Shown here: piece after piece, positions 13,801-24,957 of the stretch | How the letters are laid out: every line of letters begins with the position of its first letter | Position numbering within the stretch: position 1 is the first letter of the stretch | Source: Argopecten irradians | Lineage: Eukaryota > Mollusca > Bivalvia > Pectinida > Pectinidae | Direction of reading: 5' to 3' | DNA length: 64,000 nt | Assembly: GCF_041381155.1 (NCBI RefSeq) | Contig: NC_091135.1 | Span: 71,576,888 to 71,640,887 of the forward strand | Notes under the pieces: model-generated | What the model saw: only the letters and a program-made list of their open reading frames with translations | The model's database searches: none | What the model was told of the DNA's origin: nothing | Position numbers and translations under genes: made by a program

Positions 13801-14860
13801 TGAAGTAATTGTTGACAATCTAAATGAAAATACTTTTTCTAGACATTACTTTCTATTATGTTTTAATTATAATTCAAATACATATCGTTAGTTTAATCAG
13901 AGATTTAGATAGTTATTAAATTATCTATGTCTCTGGTTTAATTATCACATAGTATCACCTGAGGTAAATGAGAATCTATGTGTTTTAAAATTGGTATTGA
14001 TCTGTGTAAATTATTATTAATATTTACGTAAATCGATTTTAATTACCCCCGCCATGTGCAATGATTGGTCAAATAATAACTTACGATCACAATCGGTAAA
14101 GTGTTTGAAAGACTACTGTGCAATAGTCAAGCGTACTTTTAACTAATGCAAAACACCGATTGTTTACCGCAACAAAATAGATGACACATCTATTGAAATG
14201 AGATGATTGACGTACGGTACTTCATAAATATCTGAAATAAGATCAATATATCTCATACATTAAAGAATTTTAATTCCATTGGCGTTACACGTATGAGAAA
14301 GAACTGCCTAAATCGTTCGATCTCGCCACCAGAGCTATCGAAAGAACGTTGCATTACTTGTGGTTTCGATCACGTCAACTGCCAGTCACAAGTATGCAAA
14401 TGATGGTGATTAACACTCTCCTAGTACAGGTAGATAATCTGATAATTAGGTCGACGGAAACAAAAGACTGACTGATGTACCTGCGGGTAGTTGTTCACGG
14501 GTTGCTGCGTGCGGGAAGGTGAGGCACAGCGAGGTGTGAAGTCACATGTGCCTGTGGTCATAATCAAATGGTCAATTAGTGTTAATTTAGTGGTCGTTGG
14601 GACTATTAAAATTGGTCGTAAAACGGAATAGCGGTGTGATTGTATTTCTGAAGAGAAAAAAAAAATCGGAACTGAAAATAAGTGGCCGTAATAGTGGGAT
14701 GTTCGTAATTTAGTGTATATGCTATACATGTCTATGTTTGGAATAAACTTTTGGAAAATAAAAATAAAATAAAACAAAAATAAATATAAAGACAAAATAA
14801 AGAATATTTTCAAGCATGGTGAATTAACAACAAATAAAAATATGAAATAAAAAAAAAAAT
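10867..14860. other. A+T-rich non-coding stretch with minor repeats
   Basis: No gene could be supported. It contains a purine-rich GA tract (about 11603-11645), a tandem duplication at 12026-12150, an AT-rich microsatellite (about 13339-13390) and low-complexity open frames such as 13310-13588 (-) and 14421-14813 (-). Their composition (Tyr/Ile/Phe-rich, runs from AT repeats) argues against coding. Confidence 0.5.
12026..12150. repeat. Two-copy ~61-bp tandem repeat
   Basis: ACATGATAATTTACTTTGAA followed by a TATTGGT...AAAACTGTT...ATAAGGCTTG block occurs twice in direct succession. A related piece (CACTCAGCAATTTTACTTTG) recurs near 12526-12560. It is non-coding. Confidence 0.6.
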
Positions 14861-14866
14861 TAACCT

Positions 14867-14938
14867 GCCGACGATAAGGGTTGAACCCGGGCCATCAGCT
14901 TAGAAAGTTCAGGACTTACCACGACACCACTTGTACCT
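14867..14938 (-). other. tRNA-derived relic (SINE head or tRNA pseudogene)
   Basis: Read on the minus strand, about 72 bases carry an A-box-like TGGTGTCGTGG and a B-box-like GGGTTCAACCC with a CCGGG/CCC-type T-arm, at tRNA spacing. The outer ends do not form a seven-pair acceptor stem, so it is unlikely to be a working tRNA. It is probably the head of an old tRNA-derived SINE. Confidence 0.4.
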
Positions 14939-15273
14939 GTTGATTGCCTCGGGAATATTATTAAGTTACTAATGAAATGCAGTTCACTATATTTTCTTAT
15001 TTTCTTCGCAATCCACTTAAAATGATATTGATGCTGCTGAATAAGTTTACAGAATGATTCTAAACTAGTTTATATTGTATCTGGGTGCAAATTACAACTA
15101 CATATACCACAAATGTGTGGTTATTCAGTTTATTCTTCACGACACCAGCCGGGGGGGTAAAAAGCTAGTTCCGGAATTGCGATACCAATACTGGTAAAAC
15201 CAAGTTTTACCGTAAAAATCACATAAATTTGGATTGATTGTTTTTGTCTCTACATGTCTGATTCTAGAGACTA

Positions 15274-16360
15274 GTCAAATTTCGGACACCTTAATTGTAA
15301 AACCTTTGTATGCTTGAAACCTATCCACATACCCCCATAACTGAGGTATGAGCAGAAAGAGAATTTTCTTTTCTTGCATTTATCACTTGAAACTCGACAC
15401 AGATACTAAATTTGTGTTATACCAGGCCAAAGTAATCAGCAATGTATAACTGTTCGAATTTCAGACAGGTGTGTTCATAATTCGGACATAGGGTGTTCAA
15501 ATTTCGGACAGCAATTAAAAACCAATTAAAATAAGTATGATTTTCATATAAAACATGTATATTGTTACATAATCATGAATTTCATGTGAGCAAATGTATA
15601 TGCATTGAAATAAAAAGTTTGTTGAGTTTGTTTAGTTAATATAATATATATCTTTTGTAACTTTCATCATATATACCCAGATTTTGGGCTCAATGTGTAA
15701 GTACCCTTAAAGGCTTTAGCTGATAAACATGTTCCTTTGTCTACTTGCACTTTTATTTCTAGGATATAACTGGTTACCCTAGTTACTACTTTTACATTTT
15801 TATTGATTTTATAACTAAGGAAAGCTCTGAATTACTAAAATCCATTCAGAACTTTACAAATGTTATGAAAATCGAACAATATTTAAGTATTTATTGATTA
15901 TTTGGACTGTTCCAAATAAGGAAATTTTCATATTAGTAATGGGTGTTCAAATTTCGGACACCAAACTTTATATAGGTATAGTGATGGTTAATTCCCACTG
16001 TATTGTTTATTTTTTACTCAAAATACAAAAAAAAGGATGTGTTTAACAAACAAAAAAACTAAAAAGTTTAATGAACACACTGAATAAGACATGTTTGACA
16101 TGGAGTTCAATATTGCGTCATTTGACAAGTTCATTTTTGTATATTAAATCACAGAAAAGGTCGCAGTCACATATTCACATTCAAACTTACAATACAAAAT
16201 ATAATGCTCACATATCTGTTCTTCAATCTTGTTAATTTCCAATTTGAAAGTAAAGCATAGGTCAGTTACAATGACTTTTTATTAAATATCTGGACTATTT
16301 TATGAGTTTTTAAGTATTTTTTAATTACTGTCCGAAATTTGAATCCGTCCGAAATTTGAC
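15274..16360. mobile_element. Tc1/mariner-type non-autonomous element with TA duplication
   Basis: Perfect 14-bp inverted ends, GTCAAATTTCGGAC at 15274-15287 and GTCCGAAATTTGAC at 16347-16360, are flanked by TA on both sides, the Tc1/mariner target duplication. The 1087-bp interior is A+T-rich and non-coding. It repeats GTGTTCAAATTTCGGACA internally (near 15488 and 15942), so end-like sequence has been copied inward. About 30 bases outside the left end (CTACATGTCTGATTCTAGAG...) are duplicated just outside the right end. Confidence 0.7.
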
Positions 16361-17230
16361 TACTTTCCCCTACATGTCTGATTCTAGAGACTGGTCAAAT
16401 CCGGATGAGGTTTGTAATTTGTTATACCAGGTTTGGCTGGGTGTGAAACCACAAACTTAGTAGGAGAATTAGTCTCGCTTTAGGTCCCTCATTAACACTG
16501 GCTAGCCATAGTGTTATCTGATGGTATGGTGTAACGCCCACACCCACCCATACCTCTCCCCCCACTCCCTCAAGTTACTGACTACAAACTGGTAGGTCAA
16601 AGCTAATCTGTCTCATAGTTCAGTCAATTGAGCAACAAAATAAAATACCGACAGGAAAAAAAATTGGAAATAGGGAAATGCACACAAATGACAAATTTTT
16701 AAAGAGTGATGTCTGCCTCATTTGCGACACTGGTGGATACAAATTTATTTTATTTAATTGTATGTGGAAATTAAAATTTATTGTAGTACATATAAGCTAA
16801 TAAGGAGAGAATTAATTTATTGAACGAAAATCATTGAGCAATCAAAATGTTAAAATTTGTTCTGGAACATAGCAATTTTAACATTTAAGCCCTCTTTACA
16901 TACAGAAAACACTAATAGTTTACCCTAAACAAAAATAGGTTTTGATAAGATTCTACAAACATTACATTTTGTCTAGTATCATTGCATATTAGACCATGCA
17001 TCCACATGGTACAAATAAACAGGAACCTTCAAAGTTGGTCGGTCATGTCAGTGTTATAATGTATGGAAAACAACCGTTGATATTACTCCCTTGACCCATA
17101 TCTAAATCAATAATTTACATAATTCTTGAGCAAGTATTTTAGGTAAAACAAGTAATTCCACTAACAAATTTCTTTTTATATGTGGAGTACATACTGAAAA
17201 CTGCTGTATTTCATATTTTGCATAAGTGAT
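16361..17230. other. Non-coding stretch upstream of non-LTR element 1
   Basis: No gene or strong repeat was recognised. The 5' boundary of the downstream retrotransposon could not be fixed and may lie in here. Confidence 0.4.
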
Positions 17231-17268
17231 GAAAAAGTCCACGAATCTGAACAACTGTAAACAACAAA

Positions 17269-17296
17269 TGCAGGTTTACTTCCGGTCATGGCCGAA
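17269..17296 (+). promoter_or_regulatory. ETS-like motif at the ORF1 start of non-LTR element 1
   Basis: ACTTCCGGTC sits directly before the ORF1 ATG (ACTTCCGGTCATGGCCG). ACTTCCGG is the core ETS-factor site. An almost identical ACTTCCGGTT lies in the 5' region of non-LTR element 2. Internal promoters in 5' untranslated regions are typical of autonomous LINEs. A promoter role here is inference. Confidence 0.3.
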
Positions 17297-19206
17297 GACA
17301 GTCGATTCTATGATCAGCTCTCCGATTCTACAAGCAATTGTGTGAATTGTGTGGATTTAGACGGACTATCGTACACCAATGTGAACTCTGAAACGATGCA
17401 AAACCCTCACACGTTCAATGCAAGTAATCAATCTGGAAATTATGATCATTCCGAAGAAAATTGCGGTGAGTACAGTTTACGTAACACCAGCACGAACACA
17501 AGTAGTCGTACAGAAGCGGACACTTCCAACACTGATCAATCATGTCCTGATATAAGTCAGATACAGAATCAACAGTTTATAGACGAACTTGACCAAACCC
17601 TGTACCATTTGCCAAGAGATTCCTATATACCCAGATTACTGGCTTTAACAAAGCATGATGATAATGTCCTCCAATGGGTATCCCAAATAATGTCTGTATA
17701 AACGAGCACAAACTGTTCCAAATTGTCCGCAACGTACCCTTATTTCGAGGAAGTCTACCCAAACAAGTTCCAAAAGTGAGAAATATGCCAAAGACTGTCA
17801 TATTATAAATATGTTTATATGTGGAGACGATTCAGAAATAAACAGTGTATTTACTAAAGGTAGAGATGAGGCTCTAGACCATGAAACCAGACCAAAGGAA
17901 ATTCTAAGATCGCTCCAATGTGATAATAATGCTCAAAGTACTACTCCAAGTACCTCACAAAACCACTCTTCTGTAAACCTGAACACGTCAAGAATTCCGA
18001 ATCCAACATTACATACAGTGTTAGAACGTCTAGACAATATTGAAATGACATTGAAGTGTAATACAGTTACGGAGAAAAGATTAATAAATGAACTTGAAAG
18101 TATCAAAAAAGAAAACGAAAATCTTTGTGTTATCATAATGGACCTTCGAAATACAATTTTGAACAGTGGAACTTCTGCAACGTATGCGACAGTTTTGAAA
18201 TCGCCGAAAGTCGACAGAATACCGCCCGTTCACAGCCCCACCGATACCGTACTCACATTACCGAGTGATACAAACGACTGTACGAGTGGAAAGCGCAGCC
18301 AACCATGCAGAACAAGGAAACGTAGATAGCTCACTAACTGACAGACCGGTTTCAAGTGCGTGTAACGGTACCGGTACCGCTAATAAAAGTGTAAACACAA
18401 CACCGGGGATACAAAATAGACAGACGCACGCGAACGAAAGACGTGAATACACACCAACCATGTATTTAAAATCAAAATCACCCGAAAAACTTGAGCACCG
18501 AAATAACTATACGAAGACCAACGCATATACCAATACTAATGAACTTACCGAACGTCAAAAACACGGTGGTCCACCAACTGACGTCTTTGTAGGAGTAAAA
18601 CGGAGAAAATCAGCTCGGTTCTACCTGTGTGGCATCGGTGACGAATCCACAGAATCTGGTATTACTAGATATGTAACGGACAAAGGAATCAAAGTCACTG
18701 ATCTCGTACTATTCAATAACAAAGGGAATACATATTCGGCAAAACTCAACGTCAGCACGGATAACCCAGATATCCTTCTTAGAGACGATTTCTGGCCTGA
18801 GGATATCCTATGTCGTCCCTGGGTAAACCGTAACCAATGGGAAAAGCAGAGACAGGAGACATTTACGCGTCGCAGTAGCGGTTCGCGACGAAGGTTTGAC
18901 TCTCGTAGTAATCAGAGAGGGACATACAGTTATAATAGATCACGTCAAAATGACTTTGATACAGAGTGTAGCTATAATCGTGACTGGAAGGAGGGTTTTC
19001 GCCACAACCCTTATGAAAATGACTATGATTATCATGAGGATTATAGGGACGAGACACGTCATTCTGAATTTGACTATGAATCAGACAAATTCAATGGTAA
19101 CTACCAAGAAGATTCTCATCGCCGAGCACATAATAGTGATAATGAACAATTTGTGAACAAAGACAATGGGCGAAGAGATCGCTGGGGAACAGAACGATAC
19201 AAATAG
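17288..19206 (+). pseudogene. ORF1 (nucleic-acid-binding protein) of non-LTR element 1, two frameshifts
   Basis: Three overlapping or adjacent open segments make up about 640 codons. They are 17288-17700 (starts MAEDSRFYDQ), a middle segment open from about 17691 and continuing through 17811-18329, and 18265-19206. The frame moves by +1 near 17691-17699 and again between 18265 and 18329, consistent with two small indels. The middle segment has a coiled-coil-like heptad region (LERLDNIEMTLKCN...ENENL). The last segment has an RRM-like stretch around ARFYLCGIGDES...DFWPEDILCRPWV and a basic/acidic Arg-Gly-Tyr-Asp-rich tail. A coiled coil, an RRM-like fold and a basic tail are typical of LINE ORF1 RNA-binding proteins. 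Programmed frameshifting is possible but less likely than decay. The last segment shares its frame with ORF2, separated by a TAG and nine bases. Confidence 0.65.
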
Positions 19207-19215
19207 AACAATTAA

Positions 19216-22200
19216 ATGGATTACAGACTTTACAAAATGAACAATAAAAATCTACTTATTTGTTTACTATTACTCTTAATGAACTTGTCTATCACTACAT
19301 GGAATGTAAGAGGTATCGGATCTTCGGGTCTATGTGTGAAGAAATTTATGAGTGAAACAGCTAGTGACGTAATTATCCTCACGGAGGCAAATGTGGACAA
19401 CGATAAGTTGAGTATTCTTGATGATATTCATTCAGATTATTTTGTTGCTCCAAGGCCTAAGCCTACAGACGGTACAACGGATAAACAGAAGACTGTTATC
19501 ATGATTAAAAATACAATATATCACAACGTAAATATACTTGAAAACTCATGTACGGATCGGATCGTCGTTATACAAATAAGTAATAACGAAATTGATTGTC
19601 TTACTATAGTTGGAATATACATGCCCAGTAACAATGACTTGAATTTATATGGCTCAATATTACAGCAATTACGAGATACTTGCGTCTTTTACTCACGAAA
19701 CGGAAAAGTTATCATAGCGGGAGATTTGAATGCGCGATTAAATGAAACCCCAGAACACTACGCTTTGAGGCACAAATCCAACGAAATGAAAACTTTAATA
19801 AACGACATGAATCTTAAAATTGTAAACTTAAACAACATTTGTACTGGATACAGATATACTTTCTCTCCAATGAAATCTATGTTGGATTATATATGTATTG
19901 ACGAGCAGCTTCGACCTTATTTGCAACATGCAGAGATATTTGCGACTGCAGAGACAGATATCGCGTCTGATCACTTACCAGTAACGTGTATCTTATTAAT
20001 ACCTATTCAACATACATATTCCAATGAACCAATACTATCCGATGATTCGCGATCTTGGAAAAAAGCATCTGTTGAGAACTTGATTTTATATCAACGCCAA
20101 CTCTCAGAAAGGCTCAAACTACTCGAAGATATGCCTCTTAGGACTCAATATGATATAGACGCTTATACGGAAATACTTACCTTGTCGATAATCATGTCAG
20201 CAAACGTGACAATACCACCTGTAAATAGGAACCCACGTCTCAAACCGTACTGGACACGTGATGTCAGAATCGCTCATAAGCATGCGCTAAACGCAAGGAA
20301 ACAATGGATTTACGATGGTCGACCAAGAGGATTTCATAACAATTCATATAAGGAATATAAGAAAGCAAAGCGTTTATTTAGAAATACCCATGATTTAGCC
20401 TACGAACAATACAGACAAGAGCTTGAAATGGAGCTTGAAAATACAGCGGATTGTGACATTAGGTTGTTTTGGAAAATCATTCGCCAAAGAAAATGTCCGA
20501 AAACAGACCGAAGCCAAAGAATCATTTTTAACAACAACCCTCATGATACACCACGGGGAATATCTGAAGCATTCGCAAGTTATTTCGAAGGAATCTATCA
20601 AACCCCACTATTTCGAGAAAATATTATGACACTATCCGAAGAATATACAGATCAGCAGGCTCAAAATATGCTCAACGCACCGTTTACATTCAATGAACTC
20701 AGAGATGCTATTCAGGATACTAAACTCAACAAGGCACCAGGTGTTGACAACGTATGTAACGAACATCTGAAATATGGAGGACGCGATTTACTGTTATGCA
20801 CTCTACGGTTATTAAAGGCAATCCAAACATATCATTTTATTCCGAAGACATGGAAACGCGGGATCATTATTCCTATATACAAAGGTGGAAACAAATCCAA
20901 ACAAAATCCGGACAATTATAGACCAGTTTCGCTGCTACCAGCATTATACAAGATTATGGAAAAGTTGCTTCATTTAAGACTTCAAGATTGGCTCCTACTT
21001 ACGAAAAACAAACTGTGTATACAACAACAAGGATTTCAAAAGAAATTAAGTTGTGAAACTGTAGCATTCAACCTTCGAGAATGTATTCATTACAATATTG
21101 AAAAACATAGCAATGTATACGCCGCTTTCCTGGACACTCGTAAAGCATTCGATACAGTATGGCATGAGGGAATTCTGAAGAAAGTGTATGATTTTGGCAT
21201 AAGGGGACACACATTTGAAATTATTCGTAATTCCTATACAGACATTTCAAGCGCCGTAATGACCCATGGAACTCGATCTCGCTGGATTGCAGTACGGTCC
21301 GGAATCCGTCAAGGAGGAGTGACGTCAACATTTTTGTATCTGATTTATATCAATGACCTTTTGAAGGAATTAGAATCAACAAAGTTTGGAGCAAGAATCT
21401 CTGAGATAAATTGTGGTAATCCAGCGTTAGCAGATGATCTGGCATTATTGGCTACAAACCCTGCGTCATTACAAGAACTTTTAAATATATGTGGGCGGTA
21501 CTCGAACACATGGCAGTTCGAATACAATGCAAGTAAAAGTGCAGTCCTAGTCTTTGGAAAAACTACTATTAACCCTAACTACAATTGGACATTGAACACA
21601 ACAAGTCTAACAATCGAAACTTCGTACAAACATGTCGGAATGCTGATAACTTCTAACCTTAAAGTTGGTGATGCAATATCAAATGGAATTCAAAAAGGAA
21701 GGAAATCATTTAATCTGATGACAAAGTTTGGTCAAGACTGCAAAACTACAAACCCTACGGTAATCGCCGGGCTATATAAGAAAGTCGTCCTGCCCAGTGT
21801 TTTATACGGATCACAATTCTGGAATAAACTATTAGTCAAAGACATTCAACGACTTAATGTTTTCCAACATGAAATCGTTAAACGAACCCAGTGCTTTATA
21901 AAACCTACTCGATCAGACATTGCCGAGCCAATGCTCGGAATGCGAAGAATCGGCGCAGAGATCGACAAAAAGAAACTACTATTTCTACAAGCTATTATCG
22001 CTTTGCCATCAAAAACATTAACAAAACAAATATTTTTGTCGCGATTATACCAGTATTTGGACCAACCTTCTGTACAAACTGGATTTATTCCTGATATTAT
22101 AAAGCTTTTGAAAAATTATACTCTTCAATGTCATCTTATAACATATGTAAAGGCAGCACAATTTCCCTCCAAAATTATGTGGAAAAGGATAGTTAACTCA

Positions 22201-22689
22201 TCGATATCTAACAGTGAAAATATGTTATTAAGAGATCGAATGCACGCGGAAGGAGATTTCCTAAGATTCCAATATATACATTGTACCTACAGTTCACCTC
22301 ATATATTATGGAAACTACATTGCACACCCACAACACGATACGTTGCCAAAATGCTAGCCTTTGCTCCAACTTGGAATGAAACAGTGTGCGAAAAATGTGA
22401 AGAACTGTATATAGATCCCGTCTTACATTTTACTACTAAATGTCAGCATACAAAATTGGACAGGATTCAATTCATGGAGAAGATTCTCGCGACATATGGA
22501 CCGGAAGTGTGCACTTATATTGATGATATATCCCACGAACACTTTTTGAGAATACTGTTCGGAATGGACTGCCAAGAATTCAAAAATATGTTTACCTCAA
22601 GGGCAGAATATATGATGTTTCTTAAAGACGGCGTACAATTTCTGGAAATTTCGTCAAGACATTTTCACCAGTATAAAAACCTGTTCTAA
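19216..22689 (+). CDS. ORF2 of non-LTR element 1: endonuclease-reverse transcriptase, 1157 aa
   Basis: This single open frame encodes the target-primed reverse transcription protein that nicks target DNA and copies the element RNA. Residues about 25-260 form an exonuclease-endonuclease-phosphatase domain: TTWNVRG, LTEANV (Glu57), AGDLNAR (Asp170/Asn172), LDYICID and SDHLPV (Asp252-His253). The reverse transcriptase spans about 500-800: DNYRPVSLLP, FLDTRKAFDTV (Asp640), GIRQGGVTST and LADDLAL (Asp740-Asp741). A C-terminal CEKC...H...C zinc-knuckle-like motif follows near residue 1050. No stop or frameshift interrupts it, and all catalytic residues are present. Met1 precedes the endonuclease by about 25 mostly hydrophobic residues; Met8 is an alternative start. 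Intact coding suggests a fairly young copy, although ORF1 is broken. Confidence 0.9.
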   Translation: MDYRLYKMNNKNLLICLLLLLMNLSITTWNVRGIGSSGLCVKKFMSETASDVIILTEANVDNDKLSILDDIHSDYFVAPRPKPTDGTTDKQKTVIMIKNTIYHNVNILENSCTDRIVVIQISNNEIDCLTIVGIYMPSNNDLNLYGSILQQLRDTCVFYSRNGKVIIAGDLNARLNETPEHYALRHKSNEMKTLINDMNLKIVNLNNICTGYRYTFSPMKSMLDYICIDEQLRPYLQHAEIFATAETDIASDHLPVTCILLIPIQHTYSNEPILSDDSRSWKKASVENLILYQRQLSERLKLLEDMPLRTQYDIDAYTEILTLSIIMSANVTIPPVNRNPRLKPYWTRDVRIAHKHALNARKQWIYDGRPRGFHNNSYKEYKKAKRLFRNTHDLAYEQYRQELEMELENTADCDIRLFWKIIRQRKCPKTDRSQRIIFNNNPHDTPRGISEAFASYFEGIYQTPLFRENIMTLSEEYTDQQAQNMLNAPFTFNELRDAIQDTKLNKAPGVDNVCNEHLKYGGRDLLLCTLRLLKAIQTYHFIPKTWKRGIIIPIYKGGNKSKQNPDNYRPVSLLPALYKIMEKLLHLRLQDWLLLTKNKLCIQQQGFQKKLSCETVAFNLRECIHYNIEKHSNVYAAFLDTRKAFDTVWHEGILKKVYDFGIRGHTFEIIRNSYTDISSAVMTHGTRSRWIAVRSGIRQGGVTSTFLYLIYINDLLKELESTKFGARISEINCGNPALADDLALLATNPASLQELLNICGRYSNTWQFEYNASKSAVLVFGKTTINPNYNWTLNTTSLTIETSYKHVGMLITSNLKVGDAISNGIQKGRKSFNLMTKFGQDCKTTNPTVIAGLYKKVVLPSVLYGSQFWNKLLVKDIQRLNVFQHEIVKRTQCFIKPTRSDIAEPMLGMRRIGAEIDKKKLLFLQAIIALPSKTLTKQIFLSRLYQYLDQPSVQTGFIPDIIKLLKNYTLQCHLITYVKAAQFPSKIMWKRIVNSSISNSENMLLRDRMHAEGDFLRFQYIHCTYSSPHILWKLHCTPTTRYVAKMLAFAPTWNETVCEKCEELYIDPVLHFTTKCQHTKLDRIQFMEKILATYGPEVCTYIDDISHEHFLRILFGMDCQEFKNMFTSRAEYMMFLKDGVQFLEISSRHFHQYKNLF

Positions 22690-22850
22690 AGAAGCCTTGT
22701 TAAAATATCCTGTATGTAGACTTTAATAGAATCTGACTACTCATTTGATATGTAAAACTGTAAAGTTTTGAGAAATCCTTTTATTTTGTAAATCTCAACT
22801 TAGAGGAATAAAAGAATTGATTGATTTATATTTAAAGAAATGAATTTGAA

Positions 22851-23292
22851 CTTTGACACACAGATAAATTCCTGAAAATTATGTATTATCACATAGCTTT
22901 CTATTGGGGAAAAGGGAAAATTCTCAATTAAAAAACATAATCCAAAAATCCACACAATAATGGCAATTTGAAAAATACATAAATATATCCATATTTAGTT
23001 CCAAATTGTGGATATTTGCCACCAAATGAGCTTTTCGTGAAGCCGAATTAAATCATTATTAGCAAACATCTTAATTTAATTTTCTTAATATTTTCGGGGT
23101 TGAAATAACCACTTTCCCAACTTTTGATTCCTTATTTGTTTCCTCTATCAATACATCTTTATCATTATGAAAACACAATAATATCTTTGACCTCTACAAT
23201 AATAATACAATACATAAACTGTTCCTTGGATGTAATCTAATCTTGTTACCAGTCTAACTGCACTACTCATAGAGGATAGAGTGTCCATTGTT
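22851..23292. other. A+T-rich non-coding stretch
   Basis: Nothing was recognised between the retrotransposon tail and the perfect inverted repeat. Confidence 0.4.
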
Positions 23293-23468
23293 TTACACCC
23301 GGTCCACCCCAACTGCGAATGATAAATATTATGAAGTTCCTTACCGTCAATCGATTGATTTGTAACACAGCGAGAAATTCTGTACCGTGTAGCGATAAAC
23401 GCTAACACTCTACCGACACAACGTGGCTATTTTTAGACTCGAGTACTGTCGCCAAATCCACAGGTAAA
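23293..23468 (+). repeat. Left arm of a perfect 176-bp inverted repeat
   Basis: The sequence from TTACACCCGGTCCACC to CCACAGGTAAA is identical, as far as can be read, to the reverse complement of 24530-24705. The arms are separated by about 1.06 kb. No target duplication flanks the outer ends (…CATTGTT left, GGCCATC right). Either this is a recent inverted duplication, or it is a transposon with long inverted ends whose duplication is lost. Confidence 0.8.
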
Positions 23469-23524
23469 TCGCGGGGCGCTCTGGCTACATCAGCTATACC
23501 AAACACAATCGTAAATGTTACAAA

Positions 23525-23930
23525 TACCGTAAAATCTTGTGTTACTTACACACCAGTGTACTTTGCACATGTATTTTTTCTTATGGCTTTAAATACTGAA
23601 AAAAATCTACTATCGGTATAATTTGCGCATTCAAATTTTGGGGAAAACGATGTCCGGGGAACCACAAATTCAGTGTTATAAAGGTGGTAATTTCATTGCA
23701 AAACATTCACAATAAATGCTTGACAACTTGCACAAAAAGTGTTGTATTTAGAAGAAATAACATAATATAATTGCACTGTGCTTGTTTTCTTTTATTGGCC
23801 ACCGTAACTGAAACAGTGAAATATATCTTGCAGAACATGTCAAAAACATTGGCAGTCCGCCGTATTCGATCCGTACACATGTCAATGTCTGGAGATATTA
23901 CACATGAATAGTTATCAGAACTATTTGAAA
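23525..23930 (+). repeat. Dispersed repeat copy (partner at 42515-42900)
   Basis: A block of about 400 bp includes GGTATAATTTGCGCA, TGCTTGACAACTTGCACAAA, TGTTGTATTTAGAAGAAATA and TTTTATTGGCCACCGTAAC. It recurs at 42515-42900 in the same orientation with moderate divergence. It looks like a MITE-type interspersed repeat, but the ends are not defined. Confidence 0.6.
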
Positions 23931-24529
23931 ATATTATAATTTAGTTACTTTAATATTGCCACAATAAGTTTTAAGTGTGTTTGAGATCATTAACAAACTT
24001 TAAAGAGCATTCCGATAGCATTTACGTTGGCTTGCAATAATCACATCGTGAGTGAACTCACTATGTGTACGGCACCAGATCCAAGCTGATGGCTAATTAT
24101 ATATAACAGTACGGTTAAAATGCCACTAACCTTCTAGCTTGTCAGTTTTGCTGTAATAATATTACAAACCACTTATTGAAAATCCTAAATATAGGACAGT
24201 TTAGGACTCGTCTTATAAATCTCACGTGTGTTTTGACTTTTTGCACACGGCCTGCAGCCGGGACATGTTATGGCGGTTCCCTACGTAATGAGCATAGCTA
24301 GATCTATAAGGAGTTTCATATGCAGTTTTACTAGAAATATGAAGATTTGTTAAAATATCTAAAATAAAGAAATACTAGTCAAGTGAATTTTTATGCAATT
24401 TGAAGAATATTTGTTTTGTTTTTAAGTAGATACAGACGCATTGTTGATGATATATAGATCGGTTAAGCTAACTAGCCATTCAGTTTCGTTAAGCTGGATG
24501 AGAGGCCCGAGCGTAGCATCCAGTACCAG

Positions 24530-24705
24530 TTTACCTGTGGATTTGGCGACAGTACTCGAGTCTAAAAATAGCCACGTTGTGTCGGTAGAGTGTTAGCGTT
24601 TATCGCTACACGGTACAGAATTTCTCGCTGTGTTACAAATCAATCGATTGACGGTAAGGAACTTCATAATATTTATCATTCGCAGTTGGGGTGGACCGGG
24701 TGTAA
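24530..24705 (-). repeat. Right arm of the perfect 176-bp inverted repeat
   Basis: Reverse complement of 23293-23468 with no mismatch seen. Its outer 20 bases overlap the start of the zinc-binding exon relic at 24686. Confidence 0.8.
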
Positions 24706-24957
24706 GGCCATCAACAAAGCAATCAACTTGTGTATTATGTGGAGAATTATGTGGTGAGAAAATTGAAAATGTTAAAGAGTGACAAATGTGAAATGACAGA
24801 ATATTTCGTTTTAATTGAAAAAATCCTCCAAGCTACAATCTCTTCAGAAGGATCTAGTGATGTTTGCTGCCGTCGATGTGTACGAAAATTGGTTATTATT
24901 GATACATCAATCTATCAAATTAAAGTAACATATGTGTCGACAAGCGAAAAGCTTTAA
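24686..24957 (+). pseudogene. Relic exon of a cysteine-rich zinc-binding protein
   Basis: After an acceptor-like ATTCGCAG, the frame WGGPGVRPSTKQ...CVLCGELCGEKIENVKE runs to a stop at 24780. The sense then continues in the +1 frame with SDKCEMTEYFVLIEKI...SSDVCCRRCVRKL and ends at 24957. A CxxCG pair and a second CCxxC pair some 40 residues on resemble the N-terminal zinc-binding domains (ZAD-like or transposon-associated) often found in invertebrate multi-copy proteins. The frameshift near 24777-24782 and the lack of further exons indicate a broken gene. The exact family is not recognised. Confidence 0.45.

Larger units (their letters stand above)
17230..22850 (+). mobile_element. Non-LTR retrotransposon 1 (ORF1 frameshifted, ORF2 open)
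   Basis: It has a short GC-richer 5' region, ORF1 in three frames (17288-19206), an uninterrupted ORF2 (19216-22689) and a 3' untranslated region of about 150 bp. That region ends AGAGGAATAAAAGAATTGATTGATTTAT, i.e. with a short ATTG-type tail rather than a long poly(A). Two-ORF architecture with an N-terminal exonuclease-endonuclease-phosphatase domain and a C-terminal CCHC motif places it broadly in the CR1/Jockey/I-like non-LTR groups. The clade cannot be settled without a tree. The 5' end and target duplication were not identified. Confidence 0.85.
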
